From an uncultured Oleiphilus sp. (GTDB lineage Bacteria > Pseudomonadota > Gammaproteobacteria > Pseudomonadales > Oleiphilaceae), in contig CAJWBE010000011.1 of the NCBI GenBank assembly GCA_913020045.1, positions 40,625-104,624 on the forward strand: 64,000 nucleotides of DNA, written 5' to 3'. Position 1 is the stretch's first letter, and every line of letters begins with the position of its first letter. Positions 11,010-20,557 of this stretch are shown here, piece by piece. The notes under the pieces were generated by a model that ran no database searches, was not told the origin of the DNA, and saw only the letters and a program-made list of their open reading frames with translations. The position numbers and the translations under genes are program-made.

Positions 11010-11706
11010 TACTGAACCTTCAAACAGGATTTCAGTTGTTGTCCCTGTTTACAACGAAGAGCGCATTGTTAGAACAGCCTTGGAAAAAGTCATAGAGCAA
11101 CTTGGGGACGGTGATGAATTAATTGTTGTTGACGGCAATAGTTCAGATCGTACCTTGATGGAAGTCGAACGCTTGAAAGATTCTCGGGTTCATACGGTGC
11201 GTTCATTAACCGCGGGTCGCGCTGGGCAAATGAACGCCGGTGCAGCGATCGCGTCAAACCCCCTTTTGTTGTTTTTACATATCGATAGTGCCTTGCCGAG
11301 ATCAGCTATCGCCGACATTCGCCGCGTATGTGTCGAGCCGTGCTGGGGCCGGTTTGATGTCACGTTGGACAACCCTGCATTCGCCTATCGCGTTATCTCT
11401 TGGTTTATTAACTGGCGCTCTTCGTTAAGCAGCATTGCGACAGGCGATCAAGCGATCTTTGTGAACCGCAGTCTGTTTGACAGAGTTAAGGGTTTTGCAG
11501 ACCAGCCGTTAATGGAAGACGTTGAGATGAGCAAGCAGCTTAAAACGCACGGTAAGCCAGTTCGTATAAGAGATCGAGTCGTCACCTCGGCAAGAAAATG
11601 GGAGCAAGGCGGTATTGTTAAGACAGTTTGGTTGATGTGGGTGCTCCGTGCGAAATATGCGAGAGGAGAGAGTCCCGCTAAGTTACATGCGATGTACTAC
11701 CGCTAA
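10996..11706 (+). CDS. Family 2 glycosyltransferase, radical-SAM associated
   Basis: GT-A fold glycosyltransferase of about 236 residues: SVVVPVYNEER at the start, ELIVVDGNSSDRT, then GRAGQMNAGA and LLLFLHIDSALP. This pattern fits the small GT2 family often encoded beside ArsS-type radical SAM proteins (rSAM/selenodomain-associated transferase 2, recalled from the family name). The start is uncertain. GTG at 10993 or 10996 and TTG at 11002 all overlap the end of arsS, with AGGG a short distance upstream; the frame is also open back to 10942. Overlap indicates translational coupling. It may add a sugar to the radical SAM product. Confidence 0.78.
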   Translation: MRLTSTEPSNRISVVVPVYNEERIVRTALEKVIEQLGDGDELIVVDGNSSDRTLMEVERLKDSRVHTVRSLTAGRAGQMNAGAAIASNPLLLFLHIDSALPRSAIADIRRVCVEPCWGRFDVTLDNPAFAYRVISWFINWRSSLSSIATGDQAIFVNRSLFDRVKGFADQPLMEDVEMSKQLKTHGKPVRIRDRVVTSARKWEQGGIVKTVWLMWVLRAKYARGESPAKLHAMYYR

Positions 11707-11976
11707 GCCGGTCTTAAGGTGCGTTTGATGGTCTCACTCAACAGTCAGCACTCAGTAAGCACTTAGCTCAGTAGCTAGTCAGCCCATAACGCGCCTGCCC
11801 ATTGCGTACTTATTTTTCACTGGACTGAACGTTCAAAACCATTAAACTGCGCTCGCTGCGCAATGTCTTGTAAGTCTTGTCGCCGCTTGTTCCGATCAGA
11901 AATTTTCCAATCGCCGGCATGAAAACGCAGTACCTGCTTTTGTGTTGGCAGGTTAACCCAGAAAGAGGTCCCCTAT

Positions 11977-12177
11977 ATGTCAGTTGCCCTGTTCGAAGAA
12001 ATTTCACTTTATGTCGGTGTGGGTGCTCTGATTCTATTAATGGCTTATATTGTTTGGGATCTGGCACGTAAATCGAATGCTGGCAAATTCGGCACATTTA
12101 TTCTGTTTTTGGTACTCGGACTTGGCGTTTTGGGGTTTCTTATTAAAGCCGTCGTAACAGAGGTGATGGGTCTTTAG
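11977..12177 (+). CDS. DUF2788-type small membrane protein
   Basis: 66-residue inner-membrane protein with two hydrophobic helices (about 11-28 and 41-62) joined by a short basic loop (RKSNAGK). Length and pattern match the DUF2788 family of gammaproteobacteria; function unknown. AGAGG lies eight bases before the ATG. Confidence 0.8.
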   Translation: MSVALFEEISLYVGVGALILLMAYIVWDLARKSNAGKFGTFILFLVLGLGVLGFLIKAVVTEVMGL

Positions 12178-12339
12178 GATTCTAGGCCGTTAAAATTTGA
12201 GTCAGGCTAGCGCTAACCCTTTGCTCTTGTTGTTATTTTGGTAAAGTCTGTTTCGCTTGAAAAGCAGAGTGATGCCCTTATTCTTGAGGTCTAGAGTGGC
12301 CATGAGGGCTTACTCAACAATAATAATCAGGGACTATGC

Positions 12340-13299
12340 ATGAACCATCACCGCCATACACAATGCTTCGCGAGCTATTCTGTTGTGAATCTACTTCGTT
12401 CTCTTTGCCGACCACGTGCGGCATTTTTCTCAGCTGCGCTAATGACCTTAGTGTCGTTCTCCGCACAGTCAGCTTCAAGTGGGGTTTCGTTTAGTGCAAT
12501 CAAGACGGCGCAATCTGCTGGTAGCCTAGAGGCGATGGCGGTTGCCGGGGGCGAGTGGACGACGATCCGAAAGCTTGCACATACCGCAATTCTTGTGAAA
12601 CACCCTCAGGGAGACCTGCTCTATGATACGGGTATCGGGACAGAGGTTGCCGAGCAAATGAAAGCGTTTAACATATTTGACCAACAACTATTTAAGGTCG
12701 AAGAGCACGTTCCGGCGATAGAACAACTCAGTCGCGAGAGCTATTCGCTCACTCAACTCAATGCCGTTGTCGTTGGACACATGCATTGGGATCACGTGAG
12801 TGCTTTAGAGGATTTTATGGGCGTGCCGGTCTGGACTAACGAAGCAGCCTTAGCCGAAGCAAGAGCGGGTAAGCCCCCAGGATTCGTGCAGTCTCAGTTT
12901 GACGACCCTAACATTAACTGGCAATTCAAAGCATTGAATTCAGGCGAGTATATGGGGTTTAAGCTGAGCCTCGATGTTTATGGTGATGGCTCTGTCGTAC
13001 TGGTTGATATAAGCGGGCATGCGGATGGTCATCAAGGCATGTTTATTAATCTTCAGGACGGACGTCGCTATTTCTTTATCGGCGATACAACATGGACGCT
13101 TAAGGGAATTGAGCAAAACCGTTCACGTCCGGTATTTGTTCAATGGCTAACAGGTGTCGATAAGGACGTGGAAAAAAACGCGGCGGTGATAGACCATGTT
13201 CATAAACTGACTCAAAAATTTCCGGACTTAGTGGTTGTTCCAGCGCATGACGAACGCGTACTTGAAACGCTTCCCCGCTATCCAGAGTTTAGTCACTAA
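12340..13299 (+). CDS. Exported metallo-beta-lactamase-fold hydrolase
   Basis: MBL-fold metallohydrolase of 319 residues. A long basic N-terminus and hydrophobic stretch (about 28-46, ending SFSAQSAS) look like a signal peptide. The zinc motif is GHMHWDHV with H147, H149, D151 and H152. Later ligands are DISGHADGH and FIGDTTW. The pattern is that of the N-acyl-homoserine-lactonase-like branch, but that branch has many activities, so only the hydrolase class is claimed. Neighbours give no substrate hint. Confidence 0.85.
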   Translation: MNHHRHTQCFASYSVVNLLRSLCRPRAAFFSAALMTLVSFSAQSASSGVSFSAIKTAQSAGSLEAMAVAGGEWTTIRKLAHTAILVKHPQGDLLYDTGIGTEVAEQMKAFNIFDQQLFKVEEHVPAIEQLSRESYSLTQLNAVVVGHMHWDHVSALEDFMGVPVWTNEAALAEARAGKPPGFVQSQFDDPNINWQFKALNSGEYMGFKLSLDVYGDGSVVLVDISGHADGHQGMFINLQDGRRYFFIGDTTWTLKGIEQNRSRPVFVQWLTGVDKDVEKNAAVIDHVHKLTQKFPDLVVVPAHDERVLETLPRYPEFSH

Positions 13300-13469
13300 G
13301 CTGGACTCGTGTGATTAGTCGGATTGGTCGGATTGGTAGAGTTGTTGAATAGAAGTATTGACTGAGTCGCCGGTCATCGTTAAACGCTATTTTGCGAGTA
13401 CAAAACGATTTTTTTTGTAGGCGCAGTTCAGCGCGATAAAGGTTTCTCGGGCTTTGTAGCGGTGTCTTT

Positions 13470-13724
13470 TCAGGCATCAGTGCGAGTTTGGCGCTCTAAC
13501 TCTCCAATTAGAATTATTGCGTCAGCGTGGCTTGCACCGCACGTATCTGAGGCCGCTTTAAATTCCCGGCAAACCGCGGGACGTATGTCATAAGTCTGAC
13601 ATCGTAAGTCCTCTCCTAGGTTTACGCAGCGCACGCCGGCAGGCTTTCCTGCGGGCATATTGGGAAGCGCACTGCTGATGGCGGGTGCAATGCAACAAGC
13701 ACCGCAGACCGTGTGACAGTCCAC
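13470..13724 (-). CDS. YkgJ-family cysteine-cluster protein
   Basis: 84-residue protein with eight cysteines. MDCHTVCGACC at the N-terminus and the middle C-x-TYDIRPAVCREF stretch are typical of the YkgJ/CxxCxxCC family, which is thought to bind zinc or an iron-sulfur cluster. It lies 26 bp downstream of glyoxalase I on the same strand. No specific function is known to me. Confidence 0.85.
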   Translation of the reverse strand: MDCHTVCGACCIAPAISSALPNMPAGKPAGVRCVNLGEDLRCQTYDIRPAVCREFKAASDTCGASHADAIILIGELERQTRTDA

Positions 13725-13750
13725 GTTATTGGTACGCTCTTAAGGAAGGC

Positions 13751-14143
13751 TTAGTCATTTGACTTCGGGCCTAGCAATTCGATCATGTAACCGTCGGGGT
13801 CTTTGACAAAGGCTAACACGGTAGAACCATGTTTCATTGGCCCAGCAGGCCTGACTACCTCACCACCTTTTGCGCTGATGTCCTCACATGCTTGATACAC
13901 ATCCGGCACCTGTATCGCCAAATGACCAAACCCCGTGCCCATTTCATAGCTATCGGTATCCCAGTTATGTGTTAGCTCAAGCGCAGTACATTCGGTTTCG
14001 TCTGCATAGCCTAAGAAGGCAAGCGTGAAGCGTCCGCCTGGATAGTCGCTTTGACGCAACAAACGCATACCAAGGACGTCGCAATAGAAAGAAATCGAAT
14101 GTTGGAGGTTGCCGACACGCAACATGGTATGAAGCAGCTTCAT
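13751..14143 (-). CDS. gloA: Lactoylglutathione lyase (glyoxalase I)
   Basis: Glyoxalase I, which converts the methylglyoxal-glutathione hemithioacetal to S-lactoylglutathione. With the start at 14143 (MKLLHTMLRV) it has 130 residues. The four metal ligands fall exactly where they do in the E. coli enzyme: H5, E56, H74 and E122, so a nickel-type active site is expected. The frame is open upstream to 14254, but the E. coli alignment and a GAG motif nine bases upstream favour the ATG at 14143. Confidence 0.95.
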   Translation of the reverse strand: MKLLHTMLRVGNLQHSISFYCDVLGMRLLRQSDYPGGRFTLAFLGYADETECTALELTHNWDTDSYEMGTGFGHLAIQVPDVYQACEDISAKGGEVVRPAGPMKHGSTVLAFVKDPDGYMIELLGPKSND

Positions 14144-14374
14144 AGGAATCATCTCAGTTAAATAGGGTAATGGGGCGTGACTAGGCCCATCGTCGAGCGT
14201 TAGTCTAGTACAAACTGTCGCATGAAAAACTATTGTATCGCTTAACGAGGCCACTCAAGCGACAACTAATAACAAAAAAGACCCGGTTAACTAAGCTTGC
14301 AACTTAGGCCGACAACTTTCATTGCAGCCAAGCCAGTGTTTCTTGCTCGAACAGCGCTTTAGTTATCGCTAGGC

Positions 14375-16147
14375 TCACGGATAAAGTGGCTGCAGCATAT
14401 TACGGTCTGGTGTCGTTGTATTGCTACTCGCTTTATTAAAACGCGTAAGCGCATCAATCAGTGCTTGTTCTGAAAAAGCGTTCGCACGGCCGCTAGCCTT
14501 GCCATAGTGCGTTGCTTCAAAGGCCAACGCCGATTCACGCAGGTCATCCCAGCTATCAGGGATATCATGAAGTGAGCGTATCGACAACGAGGGCTGCTGT
14601 TGCTGAAGCCAGCCAACCAAGAGTCGGCTGAATTCGGGATCGTTTTTCTTAACCAGCTTAATTAACTGTTTGAACTGAACTGATTGCGTATTGTTATTGT
14701 CTCCTTCGTCGCGCCTCGGCTCACGCAGCTTCCCAAGCAAAAACCAAGTCGTGCTACCCCAGGCAATAATCAACAGCGCGATAACAAGCAGCCAAGGGGT
14801 TATGTTGTTGTTTCGCGCGGGGTTATTGAGCTCGGACGTTTGACCGTCAGGGGCCGGAGCCTCATTAATATCCGTGCTACCAAGGGCTGCCAAATTGGTC
14901 CCTAACTCACTATTTGTAATCGTCGCCGGTATAGGGGTTTGACTCGCGTCGCCAGCGAGCGCTTCGACAGCGACGTCTCGAGCGGGGATCACGGCAACAC
15001 GCTCGACGTCATTAACGGTATCCCACCAAGGCAGTTTTATCTCGGGTAAGCGCGCTTGTCCTTCACGGATGGCGACTAATGCTGTTGTTTCACGTCTTAA
15101 CGACTGAACACCATTCTCGTGAGCAAACGATTCAATATTTGGTTGGTCTGGGTAAACCTTGAAACCCTTGATATCACCTGTCGTGACGGGGGGGAGTGCG
15201 GACCCAAGTAATCCCAAGGCCTGAATTTCGATCGTTCGTGTTAGCGAATCGCCTACGTTTGTTGCGTCAGGTGATTGCTCCCACTTTTCGTTCATTGCCA
15301 AGCTCATCGCAGGGAGCCAGATATCTCCTGAAAACTCTGCCGGTGGAGCTTTTATATTCACTGTGACCGCCTCCGAAAGCTCTCTCACATGGACGCGATT
15401 TCGCGTGCGAGGGTTAACGACGAAGCCATTGAAGCTTTGCGCCTCAATCGTTAACGCGCCGCTTTGTTGGGGGAAGATCAAATAGCTGTTCTCCTGCACC
15501 TCATAGCGTTGGTTGTATGCCATACGATAGTATTTTTTTGTTTCCCCTAGGCGTTCAACAATCGCACCTTGCGGACTTGGATCGCTAAGTTCGCCGCGTA
15601 CTTGAGAAACCGCATACAAGCGAATGGTATAGACTAGTTGCTCTTGAACGTATGCAGATGACTTATCGATTTCTGCTTCGATAAACAAGGGGGGAGGGTT
15701 ATCTTCGTTTTTAGGTGCGGCACCTGACAAGACGTCGATAACAATCTCGTTACTCTTGGCGCCTTGGTAATCGATGGCAGGGATACGCAAGGTTCCGACT
15801 CGTTTGGGCGCGAGCGTGAAGCTCCATGTAGATAGACTCTGACTTCTGCCGTTTATTGTCTTCATACTATAGCTTTGGCGTTGATCAAGAATCTGAAAAT
15901 CTTGAGTGATAGCGCTTGTATCGGGCGCCTCCATTTGACTTCGCCCAAAACTGAGGAGCCCGCCAATACTCATATCAACGTCAATATTTCCGGTAATCTG
16001 AAGGTTGATGGTATCGTTTTGGTAGATCTTATTGCGGTCGACACTGGCATTAAGTTGCATCGCCGCCAGAGTGAAAGACGCGTTGGATAACATCGCTATT
16101 ACGCCAAACCACCGTAAACATTTTATCTTCATTAGACTCACTACCAT
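14375..16147 (-). CDS. batD: BatD-type oxygen-tolerance protein
   Basis: Last gene of the Bat operon, 590 residues. A signal peptide (MKIKCLRWFGVIAMLSNASF region, cut near TLAA) precedes a long periplasmic part with repeated beta-rich modules starting QLNASVDRNKIYQNDTINLQ, as in BatD. One membrane helix follows at about 450-470 (PWLLVIALLIIAWG), then a cytoplasmic tail. The gene overlaps the preceding stop by 7 bp. A second possible start is the ATG at 16132 (MKIK), five codons inside. Confidence 0.88.
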   Translation of the reverse strand: MVVSLMKIKCLRWFGVIAMLSNASFTLAAMQLNASVDRNKIYQNDTINLQITGNIDVDMSIGGLLSFGRSQMEAPDTSAITQDFQILDQRQSYSMKTINGRSQSLSTWSFTLAPKRVGTLRIPAIDYQGAKSNEIVIDVLSGAAPKNEDNPPPLFIEAEIDKSSAYVQEQLVYTIRLYAVSQVRGELSDPSPQGAIVERLGETKKYYRMAYNQRYEVQENSYLIFPQQSGALTIEAQSFNGFVVNPRTRNRVHVRELSEAVTVNIKAPPAEFSGDIWLPAMSLAMNEKWEQSPDATNVGDSLTRTIEIQALGLLGSALPPVTTGDIKGFKVYPDQPNIESFAHENGVQSLRRETTALVAIREGQARLPEIKLPWWDTVNDVERVAVIPARDVAVEALAGDASQTPIPATITNSELGTNLAALGSTDINEAPAPDGQTSELNNPARNNNITPWLLVIALLIIAWGSTTWFLLGKLREPRRDEGDNNNTQSVQFKQLIKLVKKNDPEFSRLLVGWLQQQQPSLSIRSLHDIPDSWDDLRESALAFEATHYGKASGRANAFSEQALIDALTRFNKASSNTTTPDRNMLQPLYP

Positions 16148-18057
16148 AGCGGCTCACCCTTTTCCCTTTCTTGCTGATTACGTTCACGCGATTGCTGTTC
16201 AAATTTACGCCTCAGCAGTGCACCAGGGTCATCAGGTACACGACGCATCCACTGTTCGAACGACTGCTTTTCTTCGTCGCTAAGTTGATCGAGCTCGTTA
16301 GCTCGGGATAGGGCGCTGGCGTCACTATCACTTTGTTGTTCAGATTGTTCACTTTGCTCAGCAGAACCGTCTTCACCTTCCTGATTGTCTTGTTCGGACG
16401 GCTCGTTTTGGCTTTTCTGCTCCTGACTCTTTTCGCTTTGGTCGCTAGGCTGCTCATTGCTTTGTTGAGAGTCGCCGTCTTGGTCGCCGCTTTTGCCGTT
16501 ATTCTCAGACTCAGAGTCTGAAGACTCATCACCTTTTTGTTCACCGCTTTGCTCGTTATCCTGATCACCGTTTTGGTCGTCTTGCTGATCGCCACCTTGG
16601 TCTTGACTCTGTTGGCCTTGCTGTTGTTTTTCTTGTTCGGCTAGCGCTTCTTCAATGATCTTTTTATTAAATCGTGCATCCTCATTGTTCGGGTCGGTAT
16701 CCAACGCGGCTTCATACGATTTTATTGCCTCTTCAAATTGCTGGGATTTAGCTAGCGCGTTACCTCGATTATACGCTGACCGGCTGGAAGACTCGTTAGG
16801 AGTCGAACTTGCTGCCTCTTCGAACTTTCCAGCGCGATACAATGCCTCGGCTTTGTGCTCAGGAGACTTAAAAACACTTGCTGCCTCGTCGTAGCGGCCT
16901 TGGTTCATCAGGGCCTGTGCTTGCTGGTCTCGTGTTGCCCAAAGGTCGTCCCAAAAAGATGAAAGAGGAGTGTTCTCGGTATTCGACTGCGGATTGTCTG
17001 ATGCAGCGGCTAGGACTTCCTCGTTCGGCCAGACAATAAGTAAAGCAAGAATAAAAGCGCCTTGTCGGTGGCTAAGCATTAGCAAGGGAATGATGGCCAA
17101 TAATAGCCAGTATCCAAGGTCTTCCCATGCATCAAATCGCTTATCAATGGCGCTATCGTCGTCTTCTTTGATCGCGTTCAGAAAGCGAGAGCCGTCGATA
17201 TCGAGTCGGTTTAGGTCTTTGTCAGTGAGTGAGATCTCACTAAACTGACCGCCATTATTGTTAGCAAGTTGCCTCAGTGATTTAAGGTCCGTTTTCGGAA
17301 TAACGACATTGCCATCATCTTTCAGATAACCTCTTTCTCCAAGATCTATCGGCGCGCCGGGTGCGGTCCCCACTGCTAGAACGCTGAGGGTGTAGCGATC
17401 ACTTGGCAAGGCATCATTAATTCGCTCGGCTTGGTGCGGCTCGACACCATCGGTGACTAACACAATCCTACCGCGTTTGGCATTTCCCCTTTCGAGCAGG
17501 TCTACCGCTTGTTGGATGGCCAGGTCTGGGCGGCTGCCAATGATCGGCATCATGAACGGGTCAAGAGCAGGAAGGTTCGCGAGCAAGGTATTACTGTCAT
17601 CACTCAGTGGTGTCACAATATGTGCGTCACCCGAAAAAGCGATTAAAGCGGTGTTGCCCTCATCACGCAGGGCCAGAAGGTCTTGTAGCTTCTGTTTGGC
17701 TCTCGTCAAACGGTCGGGAGCGATGTCAGTGGCGAGCATTGAAATCGATAGGTCCAGGACGACCACTACGTCGTCTTTGATTTGGGCCACCGGCTGAGGT
17801 TTTCTTTCCCATGTCGGGCCAGACAGAGAGACTAGAATTAAAACGAGGGCGGAGATTAAGGCCAAATTACTGCGCTTACTTGCCGTTTTTTTACTAGCAG
17901 GCATAAGGTGAGCGAGAAGTGCTGGGTCGATGGCATTGGACCAGTCGTTGCCCTCATCACGTTTTTGCTGCAATAGCCAAACAAGCACAGGCAGAGCCAA
18001 TAGGCCAAGCAAAAACAGCGGACGCAGAAAATGGAATTGGGTGAATACCTCGCTCAT
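16141..18057 (-). CDS. BatB/BatC fusion: VWA plus TPR protein
   Basis: 638-residue membrane protein joining two Bat components. Two N-terminal membrane helices (about 12-29 and 65-80) lead into a von Willebrand A domain with MIDAS residues D102, S104 and S106 (LDLSISM). A further helix near 315-345 is followed by a soluble part with TPR units (AYNRGNALAKSQQFEEAIKS and the next stretch). Residues about 470-590 are a low-complexity tract of Gln, Ser, Asp and Glu. The C-terminus is charged. Start and stop overlap the flanking genes by 4 and 7 bp. In some bacteria BatB and BatC are separate; here they are one chain. Confidence 0.88.
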   Translation of the reverse strand: MSEVFTQFHFLRPLFLLGLLALPVLVWLLQQKRDEGNDWSNAIDPALLAHLMPASKKTASKRSNLALISALVLILVSLSGPTWERKPQPVAQIKDDVVVVLDLSISMLATDIAPDRLTRAKQKLQDLLALRDEGNTALIAFSGDAHIVTPLSDDSNTLLANLPALDPFMMPIIGSRPDLAIQQAVDLLERGNAKRGRIVLVTDGVEPHQAERINDALPSDRYTLSVLAVGTAPGAPIDLGERGYLKDDGNVVIPKTDLKSLRQLANNNGGQFSEISLTDKDLNRLDIDGSRFLNAIKEDDDSAIDKRFDAWEDLGYWLLLAIIPLLMLSHRQGAFILALLIVWPNEEVLAAASDNPQSNTENTPLSSFWDDLWATRDQQAQALMNQGRYDEAASVFKSPEHKAEALYRAGKFEEAASSTPNESSSRSAYNRGNALAKSQQFEEAIKSYEAALDTDPNNEDARFNKKIIEEALAEQEKQQQGQQSQDQGGDQQDDQNGDQDNEQSGEQKGDESSDSESENNGKSGDQDGDSQQSNEQPSDQSEKSQEQKSQNEPSEQDNQEGEDGSAEQSEQSEQQSDSDASALSRANELDQLSDEEKQSFEQWMRRVPDDPGALLRRKFEQQSRERNQQEREKGEPLW

Positions 18058-19103
18058 GAGTTAGCGCCTTGCGTAAAACGTAACTTCTTGGATAGGCGAA
18101 TAACTTGCTCTACTAACAATGTGCTAAAAAACAGCGCGACTGCGAGGCTAAGAAACCAGAAATAAAGCGCTTTGCTTGGACGGTAACTTCGAACCTCTTG
18201 CTCCACCGGCTCCAATGCACTAATTAGTCCGTAAATGTTGTGCAACTCTTCAGTGCTACGCGCCCGAAAATATTGGCCATCCGTCACATCAGCAATGGTA
18301 GTCAACATTGCTTCGTCGAGGTCAGCGGAAGGGTTGACCTTTCGAGAGCCAAAGAAGCTTCGTTTTAGCATTTCATCTGCGCCGATACCTATCGTATATA
18401 TTTTTATATTTGCTTGTTGCGCTAGCTGCGCCGCTTTTTCAGGTGGGATGTCGCCAGCGGTGTTGGCGCCATCAGAGAGTAAAACCAATACTCGGCTTTG
18501 TTCGGGGCGCTCTCTTAGGCGCTTAACACCGAGCGTAATGGCGTCGCCTATCGCCGTTGCTTGCCCTGCCATGCCAAGATAAGCCTCTTGCAGAAGGGTG
18601 TTGGCAGTGACGGTGTCAAATGACAGTGGCGACTGAACGTAAGGCTGGCTGCCAAATAAAATTAAACCAACGCGGTCACCCGCGCGTGCGGCGATAAAAT
18701 CACTGACAACGTTTTTAACGACGGCAAGGCGGGTTGCCTGAGAGCCGTTAAGCTCCATATCGACTTCTTCCATGCTCGGCGAAATATCAACGGCAATCAT
18801 TAGGTCGCGTCCCGACAAGGGAATGTCGATTTGCGCGCCTATGTAAGAGGGCCGCATGGTGGCAACGCAAATTAAAGACCAAGCCAAAAACATGGCAATG
18901 GATTTCCATCGACTAGGTTTAACGTCGCCTTGAGTTTCTCCGATACCCAGCTCCATTGCTGTTTCATAAAGCGGCATTTGGGGAGCAACGCGCGCTGGCG
19001 TTTCAGCGCTGCGTCGATAAAGTAAAGCAAGCGGCAGGGGTAAGAGTAGGAATGCCCAAGGCCACTCAAACTCTAGGGCGGCTAGCAAGTCGATTAAACT
19101 CAT
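18054..19103 (-). CDS. batA: BatA-type VWA membrane protein
   Basis: 349 residues with two N-terminal helices, a von Willebrand A domain carrying the metal site D106, S108 and S110 (VDISPSM) and a C-terminal helix (LYFWFLSLAVALFFSTLLV). This is the BatA layout. It overlaps both neighbours by 4 bp (ATGA type), so the operon is tightly coupled. The complex is thought to act with the MoxR ATPase at the inner membrane in stress or envelope maintenance. Confidence 0.9.
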   Translation of the reverse strand: MSLIDLLAALEFEWPWAFLLLPLPLALLYRRSAETPARVAPQMPLYETAMELGIGETQGDVKPSRWKSIAMFLAWSLICVATMRPSYIGAQIDIPLSGRDLMIAVDISPSMEEVDMELNGSQATRLAVVKNVVSDFIAARAGDRVGLILFGSQPYVQSPLSFDTVTANTLLQEAYLGMAGQATAIGDAITLGVKRLRERPEQSRVLVLLSDGANTAGDIPPEKAAQLAQQANIKIYTIGIGADEMLKRSFFGSRKVNPSADLDEAMLTTIADVTDGQYFRARSTEELHNIYGLISALEPVEQEVRSYRPSKALYFWFLSLAVALFFSTLLVEQVIRLSKKLRFTQGANS

Positions 19104-19570
19104 GCGCTTTTAAGCCCTTTAATAGTCAGTTTGATACGAGTAAGCGCCGCGTCGTCGAGAGTACTCTGGTTAGAAGAGTAGTGTCCTTCGCTGAGTATCA
19201 ATAAGTCTTGCTCATTCAAATGGCTTCCAGCGTTGTTAAGTTTTTCGCGCCATTGGCTTGGCCCAAGCGCTGCGATATTAGGCGTCTGGTAAGCCGCCGA
19301 TAACGCCCGCTTTAGCAATGAAATGACTTGCGTGAGGTTTTTATCAGAAGGCGTTGTAGCATGGGCGCTTTCTAGTGCACGGAGCTCCTTAAGTGCTGCT
19401 CTTTTCCATGCAGATCGACGATACCAGCGGAGCACTGTGTAAATGGTGAACGCACTAAGCAATAAAAGCGTGGCACCTAATAGCCACCAGCCAATAGCAG
19501 GTGGCCACCATGAAATTGCCCCCGGAGACTGAATATCTCGCAGTTGATCAAGTAAAGTGTTTGGATCCAC
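19100..19570 (-). CDS. DUF4381 membrane protein of the Bat operon
   Basis: 156 residues with one membrane helix (about 23-47, PAIGWWLLGATLLLLSAF) followed by a basic amphipathic stretch and a soluble helical tail. Position between the DUF58 gene and batA, and length, match DUF4381. It is probably a small anchor of the MoxR-VWA system; no enzymatic motif is visible. Confidence 0.85.
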   Translation of the reverse strand: MDPNTLLDQLRDIQSPGAISWWPPAIGWWLLGATLLLLSAFTIYTVLRWYRRSAWKRAALKELRALESAHATTPSDKNLTQVISLLKRALSAAYQTPNIAALGPSQWREKLNNAGSHLNEQDLLILSEGHYSSNQSTLDDAALTRIKLTIKGLKSA

Positions 19571-19581
19571 AACTGCCTCCG

Positions 19582-20538
19582 TTAGCTAAGCGACGCTAAA
19601 AGGTGCCGAATCGCATGTGCGGCATCTTCATGGGTCGAAATATTGATAAGTCTAGCGCGGCATTGGTTGGCGAGTTTGTCGAGCCCGTTTAGATGTTCCT
19701 TTACCCACTGCTGGTACTGTCGTCGTGTTTTGTCGGATAGGGTGTTGACCAACAGAGTGTTGTCTCCATCCGAGACGGGATAGAGCCCTGGTGGTGGCAA
19801 TTCATTCTCGAGCGGATCAAAGGTACGCGTTAACACCAGGTCATTATGCTGGGCTAACATGCTTAGCTGCTTGCGAGTTTCAGGGTTAGTGTGAAAAAAA
19901 TCACTTACCACGACGATTAATGTGCCTGGCTTCACGAGCCGACCGGTTTCGACCAATGCATCGTCAAGTGAAAATCTCGCGCCTTCTAACGAATCGCCAA
20001 TTTTTAACGCGTTGTTAAAGTCGCACAGCGAACTTAGTAAGCGAAGCAGGTTTTTGCGGCTGCGGGCTGGCTTTACCTCTTGATGCCCGCGTTCAGAGAA
20101 AACGATGCCACCAACGCGGTCATTATGGTTTAGTGCGGTCCAGGCAAACAACGCCGCAGCTTCTGCTGCGCGAACGGACTTGAATGCGCGTTGGCTGCCG
20201 AAAAACTGGGACTGACTTTGGTCACAAACGATAAAAACAGGTCTCTCACGCTCTTCATTAAAAAGTTTGGTGTGAGGCTTTTGCCGGCGCGCGGTGACAC
20301 GCCAATCAATACTGCGGACATCGTCGCCGGGTTGGTACGCTCTAACCTCTGAAAATTCCATGCCGCGACCGCGAAAACGAGAAAAGTGACTGCCGGATTG
20401 TGGTCGACTAACACGTTTCGCTTTCGGTAACGTGACCGAGCGGGCAACCAAACGTAACGCCATAAGGTCTTGCAGGTTGCAGTAGACGCCTGTTGGTAGG
20501 GGCGGTTGTGCGCCCATGTTCGTTCGACTACTTGTCAT
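19582..20538 (-). CDS. DUF58 protein of the Bat/MoxR operon
   Basis: 318 residues. The DUF58 signature GRGMEFSEVRAYQPGDDVR followed by SIDWRVTAR lies at about 57-84. A VWA-like metal motif DQSQS (D106, S108, S110) follows. No membrane helix is seen, unlike some DUF58 proteins, so it is probably cytosolic and links the MoxR ATPase to the membrane VWA proteins. Confidence 0.9.
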   Translation of the reverse strand: MTSSRTNMGAQPPLPTGVYCNLQDLMALRLVARSVTLPKAKRVSRPQSGSHFSRFRGRGMEFSEVRAYQPGDDVRSIDWRVTARRQKPHTKLFNEERERPVFIVCDQSQSQFFGSQRAFKSVRAAEAAALFAWTALNHNDRVGGIVFSERGHQEVKPARSRKNLLRLLSSLCDFNNALKIGDSLEGARFSLDDALVETGRLVKPGTLIVVVSDFFHTNPETRKQLSMLAQHNDLVLTRTFDPLENELPPPGLYPVSDGDNTLLVNTLSDKTRRQYQQWVKEHLNGLDKLANQCRARLINISTHEDAAHAIRHLLASLS

Positions 20539-20557
20539 TGGCCGCGGCGCTCCGCCA

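Noticed and set aside
13310..13345. Small repeat of cggattggt
   Set aside because: Two adjoining copies only, with no structure; probably slippage.
16212..16595. Frames opposite and beside the batBC acidic tract
   Set aside because: They arise from the repetitive Gln/Asp/Ser codons and have only low-complexity translations.
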